Made by a program: the position numbers and the translations under genes
Notes under the pieces: generated by a model
Database searches by the model: none
Told to the model about the DNA's origin: nothing
The model's input: the letters and a program-made list of their open reading frames with translations, nothing else
Assembly: GCA_027491915.1 (NCBI GenBank)
Contig: JAOZGC010000004.1
Location: forward strand, 62,001 to 126,000
Reading direction: 5' to 3'
DNA from: Thermoproteota archaeon
GTDB lineage: Archaea > Korarchaeota > Korarchaeia > Korarchaeales > Korarchaeaceae
Length of the DNA stretch: 64,000 nt
In this document: in pieces, positions 59,801 through 64,000 of the stretch
Numbering within the stretch: the stretch's first letter is position 1
Layout of the letters: every line of letters starts with the position of its first letter

Positions 59801-61093
59801 ATGGCCCGCGTGCACATAGAGACCCACGGGTGCACAATGAACAGGAGCGACTCTGAGATAATGGCCGGGCTGCTCTCGTCGGCCGGGCACGTGATGGTTG
59901 GATCCCCGGAGGAGGCGGACGTCGTCATCCTGAACACCTGCAACGTCAAGCTCCCCACGGAGAGGAGGATGGTGAGGAGGGCCGCGGAGCTGTCCGCCTC
60001 CGGAGTCCCCCTGGTGGCCGCCGGGTGCATGGCCAGGACCCAGCCGGACCTCCTCAGGCCTTACGCGTCGGTCCTCCTGGGGCCGAGATCCTTAATCGAC
60101 GTGGTATCCGCGGTGGACGCGGCCCTGTCGGGGCGAGAATCCGAATTCTTGGAGGACAGGGCGCTTAACAAGGCGTCCATGCCGCGGGTCAGGTTGAACC
60201 CGACGTCGGCGCCCGTACCCGTCGAGGAGGGCTGCCTCGGCGCCTGCACGTACTGCATAACCAGATTCTCTCGGGGCAGGCTGAGGAGCTTCCCCCCAGA
60301 TGACGTGATCTCGGCCGTTGCAAAGGCCCTGAAGGGGGGAGCCGTAGAGATACTGCTCACCGGCGAGGATCTAGGCGTTTACGGGTGGGACCTGGGGATC
60401 ACGCTCGCCGACCTGCTGGGGGCGATCCTCTCGGAGATTGGAGGGTCATACAGGATCAGGGTCGGGATGGCCACCCCGGACTCCTTCTCCTCACTCCTTC
60501 CGGGGATACTGGACGTTTGGGGGGACGAGAGGGTGTACAGGTTCTTCCACCTGCCGGTCCAGAGCGGCAGCGACGAGATCCTGGCCGCCATGGGGAGGAG
60601 GTACACCTCGGCGGACTTCCTCTCCCTGGCCTCGACCCTGAGGGGGTGGGACCCCGACTCCTCCATATCGACGGACGTCATAGTGGGATTCCCCGGCGAG
60701 GATGGGGAGGACTTCGAGGCGACTCTGAGGCTCTTGGAGTCGGTGAAACCGGACTTCGTGAACATGAGCAGGTACGGACCCAGGCCGGGCACCAGGGCGG
60801 CCGCCTGGACCCCGCCGCCGCTGTCGGAGGTCAAGAGGAGATCCAGGGAGCTCCACGACCTGGTCATGGAGATAAAGATGAGGAGGAATGAGAGGCTCGT
60901 CGGACGGGAGCTCAAGGTCTTGGTCACCGAGAGGGCCCCCGGCGGTCGCTTTCAGGCTAGAACGGACTTCTACACCCCAGTCGCCCTGGAGGGGGAGGTT
61001 GAGGTGGGGAAGTTCTACCGCGCGGTGGTGGAGGAGGCCAGGAGCAACTACGTCGTCGCCAGGGTCGTCGGGGGGGCTCACGGCGGGAAGTAA
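59801..61093 (+). CDS. tRNA threonylcarbamoyladenosine methylthiotransferase (CDKAL1/MtaB-like)
   Basis: The 430-residue protein has the methylthiotransferase layout. The N-terminal UPF0004 domain carries cysteines in ETHGCTMN, LNTCNV and AAGCMARTQ. The radical SAM motif is CLGACTYC (Cys145, Cys149, Cys152). A C-terminal TRAM domain follows (about residues 365-425). It adds a methylthio group to t6A37 in tRNA. Its last 16 bases overlap the convergent bpsA gene. Confidence 0.93.
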   Translation: MARVHIETHGCTMNRSDSEIMAGLLSSAGHVMVGSPEEADVVILNTCNVKLPTERRMVRRAAELSASGVPLVAAGCMARTQPDLLRPYASVLLGPRSLIDVVSAVDAALSGRESEFLEDRALNKASMPRVRLNPTSAPVPVEEGCLGACTYCITRFSRGRLRSFPPDDVISAVAKALKGGAVEILLTGEDLGVYGWDLGITLADLLGAILSEIGGSYRIRVGMATPDSFSSLLPGILDVWGDERVYRFFHLPVQSGSDEILAAMGRRYTSADFLSLASTLRGWDPDSSISTDVIVGFPGEDGEDFEATLRLLESVKPDFVNMSRYGPRPGTRAAAWTPPPLSEVKRRSRELHDLVMEIKMRRNERLVGRELKVLVTERAPGGRFQARTDFYTPVALEGEVEVGKFYRAVVEEARSNYVVARVVGGAHGGK

Positions 61094-62133
61094 TCGTAGG
61101 GATCCCCTTCGACCTCCGGGGGTGCGGACGTTCCCGCGGAAACCATCATCAGGACGTAGAGGTTGCTGTAGTAGCCGATGGACTTCCTGCCCAGGGCTTC
61201 GCTTCCCAGCCTGACCCCCTCGGCCACCGTCGGCTCGCTTATCGGGCCGGATGGGGGGACCTCGTACTCGTTGAATCCAGGGTGCATCCGCCACAGGGTG
61301 AAACCGAGGTCCGCCGCGAACCCCAAGACCTCAGCCTCCCTCCTCCCCATCTCATCCGGCAGGTAGGAGATCACCCCGGCCGATCCCCTCTCCTTGCGCA
61401 GGGACTCCCATCCCCTCAGCAGGAAGGTCTCCACCCCCGGGGCGGTGTAGGGCGGATCGGCGATGAAGAGGTCGAACCTATCCCTGTACTCCCGAGGGAG
61501 TGGTTCCCTGAGGTCGGTCCTCGCCACCCGGACTTCCACGCCCAGGGCGTCCGCGACCTCGCCCGTCAATCCTATCACCCTCTCGTCCAGCTCGAATACT
61601 GTAACCTCCGCCCCGGTCGACGCCGCCAGGGGGGCCGCCACGAAATCGTCGTCCCCCATGACGGCCACCTCCCTCCCCCTGAGGGGGAACAATTCACCTA
61701 TCAGCCTGATCCTGCGGTTCAGGGTCTCCTCGGTGCACTGCAGCTGGTCCAGGTTCAGGTCCACCTCTATGGTCGGCCTCTCGAACCTGATCGGAGAGGG
61801 CCCGGAGAACCACCGGTCCAGGGGGGTGACCCTACCGTCCTCCGAGAGCTCTATGAGTCCCTCCTCCCTCAGGGATCCAGCCAGCCTGAGGGCCTTGTCA
61901 GAGAGCATGGGATAGTCCCTTGCCAACTCCCTCACCCCGCCAACCCTAGCCAGCCTCCAGGCCATTATCTCGAACTCCCTCGGCGACGCCATCGAGTTGT
62001 TCCTCCAAGACAGCCTCGCGGCCTCCTCGTCCTTGCCGTAGTGGTCTCGGGCTACCCTGACGTTGGCCTCCTCGTCCCACCTGAGGAACCTCCTGTAGGC
62101 CCGGAGCATGGCGGCGGTGAGGCCCCCACCCAT
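61078..62133 (-). CDS. bpsA: Branched-chain polyamine synthase
   Basis: The 351-residue protein matches N4-bis(aminopropyl)spermidine synthase: a helical N-terminal domain, VAVMGDDDFVAAPLAASTGAEVTVFELDERV (cofactor site), LFIADPPYTAPGVETFLLRG (catalytic Asp-Pro-Pro-Tyr) and a C-terminal FNEYEVPPSGPISEP segment. It adds two aminopropyl groups to spermidine, giving quaternary or branched polyamines typical of hyperthermophiles. ATG 62133 overlaps the stop of the SpeD-like gene by 1 base, so the two are translated together. Confidence 0.92.
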   Translation of the reverse strand: MGGGLTAAMLRAYRRFLRWDEEANVRVARDHYGKDEEAARLSWRNNSMASPREFEIMAWRLARVGGVRELARDYPMLSDKALRLAGSLREEGLIELSEDGRVTPLDRWFSGPSPIRFERPTIEVDLNLDQLQCTEETLNRRIRLIGELFPLRGREVAVMGDDDFVAAPLAASTGAEVTVFELDERVIGLTGEVADALGVEVRVARTDLREPLPREYRDRFDLFIADPPYTAPGVETFLLRGWESLRKERGSAGVISYLPDEMGRREAEVLGFAADLGFTLWRMHPGFNEYEVPPSGPISEPTVAEGVRLGSEALGRKSIGYYSNLYVLMMVSAGTSAPPEVEGDPYDYFPP

Positions 62134-62498
62134 CAGACCCCCACCCTCCCCCTGAGCTCGACTATGTTGTGGGCCGACGGCCTGAGGATCTCCATCAGGA
62201 CTTCCACGGCCCCCTCCGCCCACTCCCTCTCGGAGAAGGAGACCGAATTCACCGTGGCATATGAGTGCTCCGGCCAGGTGTGCACGGCCACGTACCCCCT
62301 GGTGGTGAGGAGGAAGGCGCTCACGCCGTAGGGTTCGAACTCGTGCACGTGGAGGGCCCTCACCTCGTCTCCCATCCTGGCGGCCACGGCCTCCAGGGAG
62401 GCCCTCAACCTCTCCGGGGAATCGAGGATCGACGGATCCGCCACGTCGTAGAACTCCACTATGAGCCTGCTCCCGAGATCCGGCGCGTCCCGACTCAA
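62133..62498 (-). CDS. S-adenosylmethionine decarboxylase homologue lacking the pyruvoyl serine
   Basis: The 121-residue protein has the SpeD fold: RLIVEFYDVADPSILDSPERLRASLEAVA, VHEFEPYGVSAFLL and VHTWPEHSYATVNSV. Active SpeD enzymes have an ESH motif five residues before the IH(T)WPE histidine, where serine becomes the pyruvoyl group. Here the aligned residues are Arg67-Gly68-Tyr69, and the protein contains no cysteine. The enzyme cannot process itself in the usual way. It lies between the MBL gene and bpsA with overlapping codons, so it probably still serves polyamine synthesis, perhaps as a regulatory subunit. Confidence 0.8.
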   Translation of the reverse strand: MSRDAPDLGSRLIVEFYDVADPSILDSPERLRASLEAVAARMGDEVRALHVHEFEPYGVSAFLLTTRGYVAVHTWPEHSYATVNSVSFSEREWAEGAVEVLMEILRPSAHNIVELRGRVGV

Positions 62499-63172
62499 AT
62501 CTCTCCCTCCTCTCCCGGCTCGAACTCCACGACCTCGGCCTCGATCCCCCTGTCCCTGAGCGCGGCCCTCAACTCCGCCGGGGTCCCCCTAAGGACGGGA
62601 AAGGTGCCGTAGTGCATCGGCACCACCTTCCCCGCGCCCAGCAGCTCCACCGCCTTGGCCGCCTCCCTGGGTCCCATGGTGTAGTGCCCCCCTATGGGGA
62701 GCATCGCCACCTCCGGCCTGTACAGCTCCCCCAAGAGGGCCATCCCCGGGAAGACGCCCGTGTCCCCGGCGTGGTAGAAGGTGACCTCCCCCGTGGACAC
62801 GACGAACCCGACCGGAACCCCGAGAGAGGAGCTGTGGAGGGCCTGAGTCAGGACTACCTCGGCGCCCCTCAGGCTTACCGGCCCGCCCACGTTCGCCCCG
62901 ATGGCCTTGGCCCCCTCGCTCTGGGCGTGGTTCGCCAGCTCGAACACGCCCACCACCTCGGTACCCCACCTCTTGGACGCCTCTATGGCCTCTACCAGCC
63001 CGTGGTCGCCGTGGCTGTGCGTCACCAGCGCGTAATCCACCCCCTCGAGGACGTCCATCCCGACGTTCCCCTTGGCCGCCGAGGGGTTCCCCTCTATCCA
63101 GGGATCCAGCGCCACCTTGAGGCCGGAGCTCTCCACCAGGAACCCCGCGTGCCCCACGTACTTGACCAACAT
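62495..63172 (-). CDS. UPF0173-type metal-dependent hydrolase (MBL fold)
   Basis: The 225-residue protein (from ATG 63172) matches the UPF0173 family: MLVKYVGHAGFLVESSGLKVALDPWIEGNP, VTHSHGDHG, FYHAGDTGVF and PMHYGTFPV give the full MBL metal site. The substrate is unknown. ATG 63172 follows GGTGATC with a 6-base spacer; GTG 63184 is an alternative. It heads the operon UPF0173-SpeD-like-bpsA, with a TATA-like CTAAATTAT on the minus strand at 63208-63216. Confidence 0.87.
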   Translation of the reverse strand: MLVKYVGHAGFLVESSGLKVALDPWIEGNPSAAKGNVGMDVLEGVDYALVTHSHGDHGLVEAIEASKRWGTEVVGVFELANHAQSEGAKAIGANVGGPVSLRGAEVVLTQALHSSSLGVPVGFVVSTGEVTFYHAGDTGVFPGMALLGELYRPEVAMLPIGGHYTMGPREAAKAVELLGAGKVVPMHYGTFPVLRGTPAELRAALRDRGIEAEVVEFEPGEEGEI

Positions 63173-63247
63173 CCTCCGGATCACCTGGCGTCATCCACCG
63201 GCCCGCCATAATTTAGGCTAGCCGGCTCCGACCGTTCCCCAGAATAG

Positions 63248-63258
63248 CCTTATATAGG
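63248..63258 (+). promoter_or_regulatory. TATA box of the Tes-like gene
   Basis: CCTTATATAGG is palindromic and predicts a start near 63280. A leader of about 58 bases ends with GGGAGGTCGGTG before ATG 63338. Confidence 0.55.
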
Positions 63259-63337
63259 GTCGGCGGCCGGCCGGAGGAGCGATATTGCGCACGTTAACTC
63301 TATCTAATTCCAGCGTGGCGCGGGAGGTCGGTGTCTC

Positions 63338-64000
63338 ATGGGTCAGCGGGTGGTGGGGAACCTGATATCGGTGGCCGGCAGGGACATACCGATAGGCGGG
63401 CCGACGCCGGATGTGAGGGAGGGGGAGACCCTCCTGAGGAGAACCCTGTCCCTCTGCCCGGATTGCTACAGGCTCCTCCCGGCGATCGTCGTCGAGAGGG
63501 AGGGGAAGACCTACATAAGGAGGGTGTGTCCTGATCACGGCGAGATCGAGGAGATCTACTGGGGGGACTCAGATTTCTACAAGAGGGCCATGAAGTACGA
63601 GGTCCCCCCCATCCGAGTCTCGCCGAACGTCCAGGAGGTCACAGCCCCGTGCCCCTTCAACTGCGGGCTCTGCCCCATGCACGGCGACATGACGGCGCTA
63701 GCCAACATAGTGTTGACGAACAGGTGCAACCTGAACTGCTGGTACTGCTTCTTCTTCGCCGAAAAGGCCGGATTCGTCTACGAGCCATCCATAGATGAGA
63801 TAAGGAAAATGGTGAGGGTCCTCAGATCCCAAAAACCGGTTCCCGGCCTGGCCGTCCAGCTAACCGGGGGGGAGCCCACCCTGAGGGACGACCTGGTAGA
63901 GATCGTTAAGATGATAAGAGAGGAGGGGGTAAGACATATACAGCTCAACACCCACGGTATAACCTTCCTGGAGAAGCCTGACCTGATGAGGAGGGTGAGG
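63338..64000 (+). CDS. tes: Radical SAM protein of the tetraether synthase (Tes) type, 5' part
   Basis: Only the first 221 codons are in the window. The N-terminal region has a zinc or cluster site (SLCPDC, Cys40 and Cys43, with a CPDHG motif near 66), then VTAPCPFNCGLCPMH and the radical SAM motif RCNLNCWYC (Cys130, Cys134, Cys137), followed by LTGGEPTLRDDLVEIV. This order matches the archaeal Tes family, which joins lipid chains to form membrane-spanning tetraethers. Other members of the wider family act on different substrates, so the call is probable, not certain. Confidence 0.75.
   Translation, partial: MGQRVVGNLISVAGRDIPIGGPTPDVREGETLLRRTLSLCPDCYRLLPAIVVEREGKTYIRRVCPDHGEIEEIYWGDSDFYKRAMKYEVPPIRVSPNVQEVTAPCPFNCGLCPMHGDMTALANIVLTNRCNLNCWYCFFFAEKAGFVYEPSIDEIRKMVRVLRSQKPVPGLAVQLTGGEPTLRDDLVEIVKMIREEGVRHIQLNTHGITFLEKPDLMRRVR

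Noticed and set aside
1-64000. CRISPR arrays, insertion sequences, integrated elements or attachment sites.
   Set aside because: No regularly spaced repeats, transposase, integrase or partial tRNA copy flanking foreign genes was found in the window.

Overview
This 64 kb, GC-rich window is a chromosome segment of a thermophilic archaeon. The information-processing genes are purely archaeal: PCNA, both DNA primase subunits, GINS, RadA, HerA-NurA-Mre11-Rad50, aIF2-alpha, Nop10, L44e, S27e, L12 and archaeal AlaRS. Ribosomal protein S25e together with a histone points to the TACK group, for example Korarchaeota or a related lineage; this placement is an inference. A branched-chain polyamine synthase (bpsA), a tetraether-synthase-like radical SAM gene at the right edge and GC-rich tRNA stems suggest growth at high temperature. 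I see no CRISPR array, insertion sequence, prophage or rRNA gene. Genes are tightly packed, GTG and TTG starts are common, stop and start codons often overlap by 4 bases, and several convergent gene pairs overlap.

Layout: (1) 58-5436, one long operon joining replication (OB-fold protein, PCNA, PriL, PriS, GINS) to translation (L44e, S27e, aIF2-alpha, Nop10), then tRNA-Thr. (2) 5640-14180, a cell-surface region: an S-layer protein, a membrane-anchored toroid/CARDB protein, a small anchored protein, an intron-containing tRNA-Arg and a second anchored CARDB/DUF11 protein. (3) 14200-24230, L12, AlaRS, a DUF434 protein, MtnA, a GIY-YIG/HAD fusion, glyoxylate reductase, Ogg, RadA and a tRNA-thiolation pair. 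(4) 24230-29200, two PAC2 proteins, PadR, DUF354, an FAD oxidoreductase and Hsp20. (5) 29200-35930, the NurA-HerA-Mre11-Rad50 end-resection operon. (6) 35950-41700, AcdA, TldD/TldE, PspA with a membrane winged-helix partner, and a tRNA-binding protein. (7) 41820-50940, aCPSF2, a radical SAM protein, SAH hydrolase, a TusA-like protein, RimI, an M50 protease, a coiled-coil protein, S25e, a cyclophilin-like protein, an MBL protein and ThiL. (8) 51020-54495, a cyclic-2,3-diphosphoglycerate-synthetase-like protein, a creatininase-family protein and pyruvate kinase in one operon. (9) 54496-55086, an unusual AT-rich non-coding stretch with stable hairpins, followed by the histone gene. (10) 55300-64000, tRNA-Arg overlapping a UppP-like/DedA fusion, a TIM-barrel protein, DtdA, a PIN-like protein, DUF211, a non-coding region, a tRNA methylthiotransferase, bpsA with a SpeD homologue that has lost its catalytic serine, an MBL protein and the start of a Tes-like gene.

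The observations most worth following are the SpeD-like protein without its pyruvoyl serine next to bpsA, the UppP-like/DedA fusion, the structured AT-rich gap before the histone gene, the inverted repeat around the TATA box at 59760-59786, the repeat cluster upstream of the S-layer gene, the sulfur-carrier-like protein without a terminal Gly-Gly, and the GIY-YIG/HAD fusion. All functions are read from sequence motifs by eye; no database search was run.
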